Source of the DNA: Tolypocladium sp. Sup5 PDA-1
Taxonomy: Eukaryota > Ascomycota > Sordariomycetes > Hypocreales > Ophiocordycipitaceae
DNA length: 64,000 bases
NCBI GenBank assembly: GCA_000750105.3
Contig: JPHH03000034.1
Span: 277,028 to 341,027, forward strand
Reading direction: 5' to 3'
The notes below the pieces were generated by a model. It did not search any database, was not told where the DNA came from, and was given only the letters and a program-made list of their open reading frames with translations. Both the position numbers and the translations under genes were made by a program. Positions 45,170 through 57,581 of this stretch are shown in pieces (position 1 is the stretch's first letter; each line of letters opens with the position of its first letter).

Positions 45170-46579
45170 TTACAATGGTCTCGACCAGAAGGGCAAGAAG
45201 ATGAACAGCAGCACGCCGCAGCTCGCAAAGGCGGCGCCACCAACCAAGCTCTGCATGACGATCTTGTGCTGGAGATGCCGCAGATGGACATCCTTGACGC
45301 GGAACTTGCGGTCGAAGATCATGAGGCGCGACAGGATGCGCAGTAGGCCTGATCGCTGCGTCGCGCCCGTCTCGACGTCCGTAAAACGCTCCCAGGGTAG
45401 CGGCTGGCGGCGAGAGAAAAGCAGGAGGAAGAAACAGCTGCCGCGCAGGCCAGACATGATGAGGCTCATGCCCAGCCACCACATGGGCCAGGCACCGAAC
45501 ACGGCCCAGCGTGAGTGGAAGCCGGGGGACGGGGTGAATGCGAGCAGCAGGGCGGCCAGGAAGCCAGCGATGGTCAGGACGATGCCGAGGCCCGTGGCAA
45601 CGCAAATGGTCTCGAAGGTGCCGTTGGAGACTCCGAGGCGGACAAAGTTGCGGTGTGAGCAGTTCCGGAGCAGCTGGTAGACGTGGTCGGCGACGGGGCG
45701 TAGGTGGGACGGGTTCGACGAGGTCTGGATGTTGGCCAGGGCCTGGGAACGCATGGCAGGCGGGATATTCAGTTCCTTAGGCGCGCCGGGTATGAGGAAC
45801 GTCTGGGCGATGGCGTTGAGCTCCTTGCGGTGGCCAGCTTCGGAGTTTGTCAGGGTGGTAGTGCTGCTGGTAGCGTACGTGGAGAGCTTGCAACCATCGT
45901 TTCCAGATGACTTGAGGCGGTCAGCGCAGGTTAGCTTGCACTTGGAGCCCCGTGCGCATGTCGCCCCGGAGCTAATGAGCTGTGCGATCTGGGCAAGAGT
46001 TTGCTCGGCTGTACCTAGCGTGTCAACTTGCTGAACAAAATGTAGAGGGGCAAGTCTTACCAGCTTCAAGGTCAACGCGAAGATCAGGTGTCTTGAATGA
46101 GGAGACTAGGTTGCCACCTGATGAAGGGCTCTCGGAAATGCAGAAAGAAGCATCGTCCTTCTCAGCGCTGTAAGCATCATAGTTCCGCTCATAGTTCTTA
46201 TGCCTAAACAGTTGCTTATCTAGTTTCAAGTTACTCCTATGAAGGCAAGGGTGCAAAACATACCAGATGTAGAACTCGAGGTTCTCCTCGGAAAACTCTA
46301 TGTGCTTCAGGTACATATAGAAGTCGTAAAGGGACATGGGACTGCCTGGACGACGATATCATCAGTTAGTCCTGCCCTTTCGTTTACAGGCGTCGGTGAG
46401 TCTGTCTCCATACATGTCTTGTTGCCAAGCACCCTTTCCACCTTGAGCTGGCTAGGGATCATGCTATTGCGTCCATCTGGGCTAAGGGGACGCATTCCAG
46501 AGCCGACGGCAGCGGAGTACTCATTGATGTCGCGGTACTCCGGCTTCTTATACCACGTCAAGTACGAGGGCCAATGCAT
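45170..46579 (-). CDS. RGS-domain membrane protein, Rax1-like
   Basis: I splice four exons: 46579-46414, 46345-46264, 46203-46061 and 46014-45170; phases agree (411 residues). Exon 1 carries WPSYLTWYKKPEYRDINEYS. The splice to exon 2 gives NKTCSPMSLYDFYMYLKHIE, then EENLEFYIW/HKNYER, which is an RGS fold. The C-terminal half has several hydrophobic segments, matching Rax1-type proteins that mark bud or polarity sites and tune G-protein or cAMP signalling. The only in-frame ATG is at 46579, but the open frame runs on upstream (PPVRLPTVYTTAT), where relatives have extra residues. A further 5' exon is therefore possible and the true N-terminus is open. Confidence 0.82.
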
Positions 46580-49164
46580 CGTGGCGGTCGTGTACACAGT
46601 CGGTAAGCGCACAGGCGGCGCAGGCGTATGTTGATTCAAGCTGGGCTCGGGGTTTGAGGACAGCAGAGAGGTCGACAGGCTTTGCGTGTACTCATTGAGT
46701 GACTGTGTAAGTGAGAGAGAGTGTGTGTAGTATGGAATATATCATAGCAGATGCCCGTCCGAGGCAAGTGGATTGGCCGGGTCCCGGCAGCGAAGGATGA
46801 GGTCAGTCGTAACAATAAGGCCCCCGTGATCTCACAGGCCCCGAGACTGGTGCCTGCTACTCGTACTATCACCCTTGCCGAGTCTTGGCACTCAACCTCC
46901 AGAGATGGCCCCTCCCCGGAGAAATTTTACCAGGGAAACCCCTGACGTACCCGACTCTGTACCTCCACATGTTGAGCCATGGTGTTCAACCTCTACTCGT
47001 ATACTCCTTTCCGATCCATAGCTTCTTTCTAGAGTTTCGAGGCGTCTTATTTTCTTGGATCTCCACGGTAATTGCCAAGCTTGCATAAAAACCACGCCGG
47101 CCAAGCCCAGCCAAGCTTCCGCTGGCGTTATCGATTTGGCACTCAGATAGTCCGTACACGAGGCCTCCTTCAGTGTGCTAGCAAAAGGTTTTCCCTGAAG
47201 GTTTTGGCCTTGGCGGCGATACCGCCCGCTACCCGTAGTAGGGCAGTACGAGTATGGTCATGGCTCATCCCTTGGCTGCTGCAGATTTAAGGTTGGTGGT
47301 GTTTACTCTAGCCGGAAGCCTCACATCCAAAGGACGGGCGTCTATAAGACAATTCCGTGAACGCAACGCCGACCCCGGTGGCGGTGCGAGTTGCTATTTG
47401 TCGGAGAGCGTGACAAACGATGGATGATGAGGCCGGGGTCTAGCGTATTGTATGCGTTTATCCGATCCTGTGCATCTCTATTTTCTTTTTCCAGGAACGA
47501 AAGCACGCTCACAGAAGGGCGATACATGAAATAACCGAAACGACCAAACGTGACAGATGGCAAAATGCTCAGCCACTCGCCAAGAAGCTGGGCCCGTGTG
47601 GAGTCTGTCCACTCTCGACTAACCATGACTTTAGGCGAGACCCACATGATCTCCTGAGCTCTCAGGTGGGAGCTCTCGTCATTTCTGCTTTTCGCTCCTT
47701 TCGTTCTTTTCTTCTCTGGCTTTAGGATACTCGTTGTAGTCGCCTAAAGAGTTGCAATATACTCAGTTGGGACCGCTACAATTTGCTTCTAAGCACTCTA
47801 GCACAGGCTGACCTCTACATACTGGACTTCAGTGGTGGCCCCGCTTCAGTCGTTCGTGTGGGAACACGTTCACTAATTGCGCTACGCGGCAACAGGATCG
47901 CACACAGATCAATTAGCCACACGTACGGATAAAAGCCGCCGTACGGAGTACACAGGGGCACCCTAGCGAGAAGTTGGCCGAGCGTAGCCCGTGAAACACA
48001 CTTCTAGCTGAATAAGCCCCGTATCCCTTACACCACGTCCGATAGCGCAACACTACCAATGCAATAGCTAATAAAAGTCAATGCAAACCTTGAGAACTCA
48101 TCGGATCCCAGAACCCTATCTAAAAATCCGAACACAACGCCATCCGTGGCGATCTTACAGCGTAGGAAAGGGGCCCGCTCTATCCTTAGATGTATAGGCA
48201 TTGGGGCTCTTTGCCTAGGTCGGCAGTGTTGAACTATCCTTGTCAACCTTGGCAAAGGTGTCGGCAAGGTTGTCGAACATTTCCGAATCGTACAACTCGA
48301 CGTCGGGCTCGACGATCTTCACATTACTCAGGTTGATGGGCTTGCTAAGGACTCAGGACTCGGCACAGGACGCAGCCCCTTTGCTGTCGATGCTGGATCT
48401 TGGCATTGACGACTTGGCAGCACAGGGGATTCGACAACTGGCGAGTCATCCCTCCCGTAGCAGGCTGGGTGCAAGCGAGAAAGGGAGAGTCCGGGGATTC
48501 CGGGTTACCCTGTCCTCGACGCTCGTAGGGCCCGTGCCATTGCCACAGGTACGTCGTCACCGGCGCACCGCACGCGCGCGCAGCCCAGTCCGTGCACGTG
48601 TGCCTCGAAATACGAAATGGCACGCCGTCCGGACGCTGGACTTGGCGTCCCGAACCGTATTTCCGCCGCTCCGTCCCCTCTTTGCCCTACACGGCGGGCC
48701 CTTACCCACCTCACCCGTTGCCGCATTCCCGGCCTTCCAACGTCTCTGCCCGGGAGCGATGGCGTCCGCCGCCGACCTGCCTGGGCCCCCCGGGTGTCAC
48801 GGCATCGGCAGCAGGGAACATGCTCCAGTTGTCGTCAGCTACGAACTGCTTTCAGCTTGATTACCTACCGCAACACCGGACTATTGTTTGAGCTACGGTG
48901 TAGCTTCGTGCCACAAGCAGACGGTTGTTGTTGTTCTTGTTAAGCGCGGGCAGCAGAGCCTCGAGTCCTTCGCTATACATATTTGCAAACATCGCCCACC
49001 GTGACGAGAAGGCTGGACCGCATCTCAATGGCGCTTGGATCTTGGGACTTCAGGTTTTGAAAGATCCTCAGTCGCTCATTTGCTCTTCACTTTATGTGTT
49101 CTCCCCCTTCGCTCGTTTGAACCTGACAGCTTACCTCACGCTCCTTTTGCCCCTTAAGTTCGAC
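46580..49164. other. intergenic region with weak coding hints
   Basis: A minus-strand ATG frame at 47342-47647 (101 residues, MWVSPKVMVSREW start) has a purine-rich leader and could be a real hypothetical gene, but no domain is seen. Another minus-strand piece at 48215-48349 reads NLSNVKIVEPDVELYDSEMF and stops; it looks like a terminal exon or a relic. A TACGGAGTA copy lies at 47942-47950. Neither piece could be assigned to a family. Confidence 0.35.
47342..47647 (-). CDS. hypothetical protein, 101 residues, uncertain
   Basis: The frame begins with ATG, is preceded by a purine-rich stretch, and has a plausible soluble N-terminal half (about residues 8-55) and an Arg/His-rich tail. No family, signal peptide or splice evidence was found. 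It may equally be chance. Confidence 0.25.
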   Translation of the reverse strand: MWVSPKVMVSREWTDSTRAQLLGEWLSILPSVTFGRFGYFMYRPSVSVLSFLEKENRDAQDRINAYNTLDPGLIIHRLSRSPTNSNSHRHRGRRCVHGIVL

Positions 49165-51381
49165 ATGTGGAATTGCGCAGCCTCGGGCTATCTTGGGCTC
49201 TTTGGGGCCCTTGCTGGTTTCGCGGCCGCAACTACTAGCGTCGCCAGCACGGTCCTCATTATTGCTGCCGACGACGAGAATGTCGCAAAGGCAAGCACTG
49301 GCCTTGATGGCTATGGGATCCCTTGGGCCAAAGCTCTTGTCCCCCAGAGCGGCGGACCGCTCCCCCCCCTAAACTCATCTGCCACCCAGGGTAACTACGG
49401 CGGTATCGTCGTCCTCGGCAGTGTCTCCTACGACTATAATGGAACGTATCAGAGTGCTGTTACCTTGCAGCAGTGGAACCAGCTCTATGCTTACCAGTCG
49501 GCCTTTAAAGTACGCATGGTTCGTTTGGAGGAGTATCCTGGGCCGGATTTCGGTGAGCACCACCACGTTTGATGTTGATCATGCGCCGGCGCCTCACGTC
49601 AACTCTCTGCTAACTCCCCTTGCAAGGCACTACCCCTCTCGGTGGTTGCTGCGATAACAATCAAGAGCAGCTCGTCAGCCTCAACAGCAGCTCTGCGTTC
49701 CCGGGTGCAAATCTCAAGATGTGGGTGGTCCCTCAATGATATCGGTATTGGCGCGTTGCCTTCGGTATTGACGAATTAATATAGCAATGCGGGCCTAAGC
49801 ACGGTTGGTCTCTGGCACTACCCGGCCCAGATAACCAATTCGAGCATGGCTACGACGTTTGCTACCTTTGCGCCTACCACTGGCTTTTCTACGGAATCCG
49901 TTGCAGCCGTCATCAACAACATCGGCGGCCGCGAACAGATGGCCTGGTTCCTTGACTTCGCTCCAGACTGGTGTGCAACGTCCAACTACCTGCAGCATAC
50001 CTTCATCCACTGGATGACTCGCAGTCTGTTTATCGGCAAACGCAAGGTCTATCTCAACACGCAGGTCGACGATATCCATCTCACGACAGATATATATCTA
50101 CCCTCTAACACCACGTTTAAGCTCCGACCGGGCGATCTTGACGCCCATATCACCTGGCAGAAGAACATAAACAGTCGCCTACCTGCTGGCTCTGACTACC
50201 GGATGGAGCTTGGCCATAATGGCAATGGCGATATTGACTCGACGGTTACCTTGCAAGCCAAGGCTTCGGCCCTGTGTAATCCTGATACAGCTGTTTATTA
50301 TGACCAACCTACCGCCCCTCCTCTAGAGTGGATGAAGCCCCCTGGAACGGGCGTTGATCTCTGGCCCTCGGAGTTTACAACATATGGCTGGTCTAAGGCT
50401 TGCGCTAGCTTGGACCCCTTAGCCGCATGGTTTCTCAACAACAGCAATCTTAACGCCTTTGCCCATATCTCTCATACCTTCACCCATGAGGAACTAGATA
50501 ACGCCACCTACCACGACGCTACCCGCGAGATCTCATTCAACCAAGCCTGGCTAGCGCAGATGGGCATCGACCAGGCAGAGAGGTTCTCGCCAAATGGCCT
50601 CATCCCCCCAGCTATTACCGGCTTACACAACGCCGACACTATCAACGCCTGGATAGCTAACGGAATCCAGTACGTTGTGGGCGATAATACTCGGCCCATC
50701 TTGGTTAACCAGCAGAACCAGTACTGGCCCCTCGCCTCCACGGTCGCGGTCAATGGTGCGACGGGCATCTACATTATTCCTCGTTGGGCCACCACGATCT
50801 ACTACAACTGCTGGGCGGCCAACTGCACTCTGCAGGAGTGGATCGCCACCTCGGCGGGCTCCGGTACCTTCACCGACTTGCTCGATAACGCCCGCACGAC
50901 CAATACCCGTTATCTCCTAGGTCTCCAAGCCGATCCCTTCATGTTCCACCAAGCCAACCTGCGCCAGACAGACATGCCAACTATTACTATCGGCTCCCAA
51001 ACTGGAAAGATGTCCTTGATTATGTCTTGGGTCGAGACGGTCGCCCAGGAGATGACTCGCCTGACAAATTGGCCTATCACGTCGATAAAGCACGACGACA
51101 TCGCCTCGTACTTTATTGACCGCATGACCCTGGATGGATGCCAGCCAGAGGCAAGCTACACATACTCTGCCGACAGTAGTTCTATCACTGCCATGACTAT
51201 TTCCGCCAACAGCACCTCCTGCAGCGTTCCCGTTCCCGTAACGATCCCAGGTGGCACCGTCTCCGCCAACGGTGGCTCTCCAAAGACAGACCAGCTCGGA
51301 AATGAGCCCCCTATCATTTGGGTGACATTGTCTGGCTCGCCAGTAACGCTGACCTTGAGCTCGCCAGTCAAGCTCAGTTAA
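49165..51381 (+). CDS. secreted Agd3-like polysaccharide deacetylase (CE18)
   Basis: Exons are 49165-49552, 49627-49720 and 49785-51381; both introns are phase-consistent (692 residues). A signal peptide or hydrophobic N-terminus (about 8-28) is followed by a flavodoxin-like segment and then the deacetylase core. Likely metal and catalytic residues are in LNTQVDDIHL (D256, D257) and SHTFTH (H391, H395), the Asp/His-x3-His arrangement of this superfamily. The layout matches Agd3 of Aspergillus fumigatus, which removes acetyl groups from galactosaminogalactan outside the cell and supports biofilm and adhesion. The other galactosaminogalactan cluster genes are not in this window. N-glycosylation sequons are frequent. 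Confidence 0.85.
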
Positions 51382-52631
51382 TGCAAATGCCCTTTGTCGG
51401 TGGAATGACGGCTTGACTGAGTCTCCGCTTCCCACGGGTACGTCTTCACCCATCGATCCTCATATGTGGAGGGGTATTACAACCTCATGGTCCGAGGTCG
51501 ACTCAAATATTGTCTGCAGTAACAACATGCTGATTGGCGTTTGCTCTAGGACGGACATATCTTTTCCAGGCAAGAAAACAGGAGGCTTCAATGGCCTTAG
51601 CGTGGATATTCTGCGAAATACCTCCATGTAGCTTGCTTTGGGTGAGCGAGTACTGATATGTGGAAGAACTGGAAGGTGGGTGATTCCCCCGTTGTTTACG
51701 GGTGGGGATTTTCTAACAATACAATTGCAGTGCAAGCCATCGCTAGTTCTCCCTCTTCAAGGCCTCCTCAAACCGCCTGAGGGACCGTACTGTTTGATAA
51801 TGTCGACATGTTTGATGTGTCCTGTCCAGCACTCCGGATTCGCAACATCGCCCTCCCGCAGGTGCCGTTCTTCTTGCCGGAGCGCTGCAGCGTACTGGGA
51901 ATTTAGAGTATGACGGAAAAGAGTTCGAGCTCGATTTATGTACGAACACGGCAGATAGCAGGCACAGCATGATGAAGAATGCGAGTACACCCTCCAAGAA
52001 GTTGGCCTCTGGGAGCTGGTCCAATATCGTGGCGGGCTCGACACCGAGTTGAATGACGTTGCCCTGAGTCGCCGTCAGAAGCAGCTCTTCAACCTCGCCA
52101 GGGCTATAATACGAGTCAAACTGTGTCAGCGATCTGACTCATCCTTAGAGAAGGCTCCAGGAGGTGTTTTGCTTTTAGAAGAGTTTAACACCAGATTGGA
52201 CATGAACACGGAAAGGTCGATGTGGAGCGTGATACAAGGCGAGTTCCCGTTGTAAACCATCATCTGTGCTGCGCACAGACTCGAGGGAGCCTTTCAATGT
52301 ATATGGTTATTGTGATAAGCGAAGGGGCGAGTAGAGGTGGGAAACCGCAAGACTTGCTGAGCAACGAAGGAGGTAGGTTCCGAAGCCTGTGGTAGGCAGA
52401 CTCGATCTAGGAGAGAGATGCGTCTAGCTAGTCGGTTGAAGTGACAAAAGAGCAATGACGATTCACCGCTATACCAAGGTCAGAGGGATAGAAGTCTCGG
52501 ATTCAGAATGCCCTAGTAAGTGTTTATGACCTAGGATCGTTGGCTCGCGGGCTGGATGGGGAACCTACGCAGATCCCGATATGCGGGAGTGATTGAATGC
52601 TTTTGGTGTAAGCACGGTGAGTTGGTCTTGT
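51382..52631. other. intergenic; unrecognised minus-strand frame
   Basis: A minus-strand open frame at about 52130-51743 reads a coherent stretch including LDQLPEANFLEGVLAFFIML (one predicted membrane helix), but it has no clear start and no family. It may be a relic. The remainder shows no gene. Confidence 0.3.
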
Positions 52632-53620
52632 TTATTGATTGTCGACATTAAATATTAGATCCTCCAGACGCTTGAAAATGTCAAGTTGAATCCCGAGCTA
52701 AGCACATAAATCAGATAGCTCTCGCCTGATTTTGGGGTTCCATTGCCATCTGTACATTTTGTCCAGATTTATGATTGCAGTGTTGAGAGTCGCACTCATA
52801 AGTGGTTCATAAACCCACTGCTAGCTGAGCGAATTGAGATTCTTTGTGTGTACCAGGATATGACTAAGATGGCCCTCTCGCACAACTGCTAGACCTAGTG
52901 ATGTGAGCTGAGCTGGATCAGGCTCTTTTGCTAGCCAGGAAAAGTGACTGGATTGTCGATCTGAGTCGAGAGTGACTAAATGGCAGAAAGATAAAAGAAT
53001 GGAAGGACTTCCGCGGTGTTTTCAACCTCTAGGGTACGGAAAAGATCCAGTTCGGGATTGAAAGACACGTTTCGTAGATGTTGAAACCGGGGCAGGTTCG
53101 AATCCGAAATCTGGCACGGGACAACTTGAAGCATCATGCCCAAGAGTCGATTTCGTCTGGCGAAATTGGCGCTCAACCGCAGATGTGTCAGATCTGGGAG
53201 ATTCGAAAGCAATAGTGTAACAAATGCGTCCATTGTGCCACACCTCAGCTGTTGTACCCACAGACCGTCAAAAGGCAGATTGGTTGCCTGAATGGCTGCC
53301 TCAAAATCGACGAGCTCATCGCCATTGAGGGGGACCTTTGGAGGAGATCTGTGAGTGTAGATCTGATCCTACCCGTCGAGGTCAGGGCTTTTGACCTGGC
53401 TAGCCAATCGAGGCCACCGCAGTATGCTCCGAAGAAGGGAGATGATTGGGGGGGCTGTTTCCTAGCCTCGCCAAACCAGCTTGATCTTGGTGTAGAGAAT
53501 GGGTTCAGCGGCCTCGTACATATCCTGGCTGACAAGACAGAGACCTCGGATGTCCCCCAGCGTAAGCCACTCTAAAATGGAGCGTATGGTGTTCTCTGGG
53601 CAAGCAAGAAAGGTCACCAT
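52632..53620 (-). pseudogene. F-box/LRR-type protein pseudogene with RIP-type stops
   Basis: On the minus strand from 53620, one frame reads an F-box-like start: PENTIRSILEWLTLGDIRGL, then CLVSQDMYEAAEPILYTKIK. It continues through leucine-rich segments (SNLPDLTHLRLSANFARRN, FQHLRNVSFNPELDLF). The frame is broken by TAG at 53464-53462, TAG at 53371-53369 and TAG at 52978-52976, each at a place where CAG would keep it open. Further down the reading shifts frame (WLAKEPDPAQLTS, SHILVHTKNLNSLS) and ends near 52632. Such fungal F-box proteins normally recruit substrates to SCF ubiquitin ligases. This copy is dead. Confidence 0.75.
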
Positions 53621-54236
53621 CACGGCGGTCTTGTGTTCTGAAATAGTTTGGCCTCCATGTCTTCAACCGAGCGTCAGGTTACATACAGGTCCTGCGGCTT
53701 TCCGGGTCCGTAGGCAGACAGGTGGATTGGGATATGTGTCGCGTTATGCGGTTCCAAATCATATGTAAAATAGGGGTAAATTTAGGGGTCAAATTCATCG
53801 GTCAAAATAGCGGTTGAATTCCAATTCATTCATCAAATTAATGCCTGAGTCTTGTCCCTCTCATCCGTGTAAGTGAAATCGCCTCCAGTTGCCTCCGTGC
53901 CTAGCCGGCCTTTTCCTTGCTTTTTCCAGGGATTAGCAGCCCGACTAATAGATCAGCACACGACTTATCTAGTCATCAGATCAGATATCTAGTCAGCTAT
54001 CCAGTCAGCTAGCCACTGACCCCCAGGACTTCCTTTTCCTCGGCCAAGGGCTGCCTAGGTCAACCGATCTATCCGACAATATGGCTGCGGGTGGGCAATA
54101 TCGCCGACTCTCTCAAAGCGCAGCTGATCATGCGCTGTCCTTATGCCCGGTATACTGCTTGCTCCTCATTAGTGACCGCACCCAAAATGTCCCCATTTAT
54201 CGGCTCAACCCGAACCCAGAATCCCTTATAATAGAG
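53621..54236. other. intergenic; copy of a dispersed repeat end
   Basis: AGCCAC- and CTAGTCAG-type short repeats occur near 53940-54015. The segment 54043-54084 resembles 60986-61027 (separate finding). No gene is seen. Confidence 0.4.
54043..54084 (+). repeat. dispersed repeat, copy 1
   Basis: It shares the core GGTCTATCCGACA-like word (here GATCTATCCGACAATATG) and the CAAGGGCTGCC flank with 60986-61027, at roughly 85% identity by eye over about 40 bases. Confidence 0.5.
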
Positions 54237-55938
54237 CTATGTGCGTTGGTTGGTGAACCTCTTCTCACGGTTCCAGAAAGATCGCAAGACAAACAGCATG
54301 CCCAGCATACACACATCAAGAGCAATGTTCCAGTTGTATCCGATGAGGTAGCGCGGCGCATCAACGGTTTTCCAAACGCTTCGTTGAAGTATTAGCAGCG
54401 TACACACACGATTATGGCTAGGCAGGCTGAATTGATGAGCCATGGGTACTCACAATAACGGCAACCAGGCCCCGAAGGCGTTACCGATCGTATTCATGCT
54501 GCTGATGACGATGGCACGCTCCTCTGCATTCCCGGCGCAGATCTCATTTGCCCATGCGTAGATGACGGCCGCGATGCCATCAGCCGAGCCTGAGAGAAAG
54601 AAAGCAAACAACTTGAGACTCTTGGGGACGTCCCAGATGCCGAGGATGATGCCCGCAAAGATGTTCAAGATGGCTGTCCCGGCGATCAGAAATACCTTGA
54701 CGTCGTAGGCGTCTGACAAGATACCACAAATGATTGAAGATACAATAGTTACCGCAGGCGAGACGGTCGTGATAGTGTTAATCGACTCCACGCTGTATCC
54801 TTCCTCCTTGAGCCACAAGGCAAGTCCGCTATTAGATGAGATGCCGTCGGCTTGCGAGAAGAAAAAGGCAAAGGCCACGAGAATCCAAAAGTGCCAGCCA
54901 GAAAAGACGGACTTGACTACAGCGCGAGTGAATGGCTTACGGGGCTCGCGGCGCTCCGAAACCATACGTTCCTGGGCCAGCTGGATCTCTCGCTGCGTGA
55001 GAAAAAATGATTTGCACTTCTCCGGCTGACCTGGTAGTGCGATGAAGCCCAGAACGGCAACCGGTATGGTACAGGAAAAGCCTTTTGCTAATTAGCAATC
55101 TTCAACAGCGTCGGGTACGTTGAACTGTCTGCAGCAAGCCAAAGGATAGGTACTCACAGATTATGTACAGCCACCTCCACCCTTCAATCCCATGCTTCAT
55201 GTCAAGGGAGGCATACGCCGCGCTCTGGATATACCCCGAGCTCATGCTGCCAACCTGGCTCGCAATGAAGAACAAGGCCCCCCGTCGGCTGAGCTCCGAG
55301 CGTTTGTACCAGCACCCCAGATACCACTGGACGGCGGGAAAGAAGAGGCTGCCTGCTGCGCCGATGAAGAATCGAATCAAGTACAGTTGCTGCACATTAC
55401 TGACCTTGTACTGGGCCAGTGTCAGAACGCCCCAGATCAGGTCGGCTCCGGGAATGAAGTAGCTAGCTGAGAATCGTGTCATCTGCCGCGAGAATCAGTC
55501 AAACGTTTCGCGCCCTTCCAGCGACGAGGATCAGGAATCAGCACATACGAGAAGCGTGAGGGGTATTTGCAGCGTGATGAACCCGACCATGTACGTCGTG
55601 TTCAGGTAGTTTAGCTCGTTCCCAAAGAGTCGGAGATCCTCCTTCATGCCGCTCACGTACGCCGCGCTCGTCGCGGACTGGTCCAGGACTTTGGCCCAGT
55701 ACGCAAGAAACACAAAGATCATAATTAGACCATCCAACTTGAGGATCAATCGCCGCTCTTCTGGTGTGTCGCTGGGCGAGAACCATTGATACCATTTTTG
55801 CCGCAGTGGCGGTTGTTCGTTTTCATGTTCGTTCCGACCTTCTATGCTGGTGGTGGTTTCTTTCATCTGGAACTGCTGTGGCTTCACGTCACCAGCGCTC
55901 AGCGGCTGCGGCTCTGCTTTCTCGATTGGGAATGACAT
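54237..55938 (-). CDS. MFS transporter, pantothenate/Liz1-Fen2 type
   Basis: I splice four exons: 55938-55549, 55482-55158, 55081-54454 and 54378-54237; all phases agree (494 residues). The N-tail is long and polar, with QKWYQWFSPSDTPEERRLI before helix 1, and KLDGLIMIFVFLAYWAKVLDQ corresponds to ACS-family helix 1. Exon 2 begins MTRFSASYFIPGADLIWG, and exon 3 holds the second six-helix bundle. The C-terminus is KRFTNQRT. Vitamin and cofactor-precursor importers of this subfamily (pantothenate, biotin, related acids) sit in the plasma membrane. The actual substrate cannot be read from sequence. It is not clustered with an obvious enzyme gene. Confidence 0.87.
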
Positions 55939-57581
55939 GTTATTGGTGTGTTGGTCACGGATGCCGGAGAACTTTGTAGCATCAGAATTAAAGTCTCCAA
56001 TTCAGACTGACAACTCTTATAGCTCCCCGGTGTTATTAGGGATGGGATGGGGGGGCAGGGCGCCGAGTTCGGGATTACGCAATGCCCCCGTTGTCTGTCG
56101 CCTTAATGGCCATGACGAATCAGAAACCAGCCGTGCTGGATCACCCGTTGATAGATGTTGTGAGAAGATAAGCAAATCCGTCGGGGATGCGTGTATGATA
56201 ACTACTTCTGTGCAACGTAGATTTGAACGGCTTGATGAGAAGCAAGGTGTGGCTTTTCAGCATCGAATACCTGGTGGCACATCACTCAGCAGAACGTTCC
56301 TTTGGCAGCTCAGCTCGGCAACGGGTGCTAGCTCCCACACCTTCACATCGATGAGCTGAACGGGCCATTGGCTTGCCGCATTATATTTGATGTGAGGCTG
56401 ATACCATAAACTTGACTTGATGAGCACTATTCCTCCGCGTGCTGAAACACTACTAGCAGAACTAAGCCAAGGGTCCGTCGGGGTTCGTAGCGGCGCATTC
56501 CCAAGTACGACTCTTGTGGTCCTGGACTGCCTGGCTATTGTCTGACTCGAGGCAGTACATACATACATGCTCGGGTCGCCCTTCAGCTGGGTTAGATGTG
56601 TGGAGCTTTGGCGCTTCGTTCGTGAGCAGGGTGGTCGTGGGTCCATTGCGGCCCCAAAAGGATGTGGATTTGTTCATGGGTTCTCGCGCGAACCGAATTT
56701 ATGGCCAGGGCCTGATATGTTGTCTTGTTTTACTGGGCAAAGCTCCAACCCACGTCGTGCGCCGCGGGATTCTGTTCCATTTCAAGGATGCCAGGGAGGA
56801 GTTCCGTCCTAGTAATATCGATCGTTCAAACCTGGGGTCTCCAGTAGCACGCATATCGCTGGGCCGTTTTTCTGTATGGCTCCGCTGGTTTTGCATGTCT
56901 TTGGGTGCTGGAGGCAGTCGCACAGAGTCTGGAACCCGATGCCACATCTCGCGCAATCGGATTGTTTATCCGTACATCCTCCCGTACATCCAATCATTCA
57001 TTTAGTGGCACTGAAGCCGCATGCTAGACAAGTCGTGGAGCACCCCGTCGGCTGTTTGCAGGTACAGAAATCCAAGTCCATATGGACGAGCTAGCTGGTA
57101 TCACAGAAGTTGTGGGTAGCCAGCTCGATACAAGAGGCCGAGAGTAGTAGAAGGAGGGCTCGTTTAAACTGCATTGCGCCGAAGTCTAATAGGGCTGCAA
57201 GACCAAAAAGTAATACCGCTGGTAATGTAAATTCGGCTTTGTAGACCTTGCAAAGAGGGGGCTTTTATAAGTCCAACTCTTGCCACCAGACTTGGTGCCG
57301 CTCCTCCGTCCATCTCTCATGGCTGTGAGCCCAGGAAAGGCGCAGACGTCGTTGTGATGGTGGTTCAGCTGAATGTGCCAAAAACCTTGATTGTCCTGTC
57401 GCGTTAAGTAGACGCCGAAGTTCCGACGTGGGGTGTAACCCGTAAGCGCCCATCGGTGTGACAGACCCCATGGTTACTGGAAGCGCTTCGTCGCGGGGAA
57501 ATTTTCTCTTGGAAGGCGCTCTTGGAGCAGACAACTCAGACTTCTAAAAACACAAACCTACTCCTACTACAAACAGAAACC
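55939..57581. other. intergenic region between divergent MFS and 2OG-oxygenase genes
   Basis: Open frames at 56514-57005 (+) and neighbours overlap on both strands and carry no domain. The region holds two promoters; an A-rich leader immediately precedes 57582. Confidence 0.45.

Noticed and set aside
53090..53106. GGTTCGAATCC, a tRNA B-box-like word
   Set aside because: No A-box, no cloverleaf and no anticodon arm upstream; it lies inside the F-box pseudogene.
56514..57005. 163-codon frame between MFS and 2OG genes
   Set aside because: Composition unlike neighbouring exons and no motif; treated as chance.
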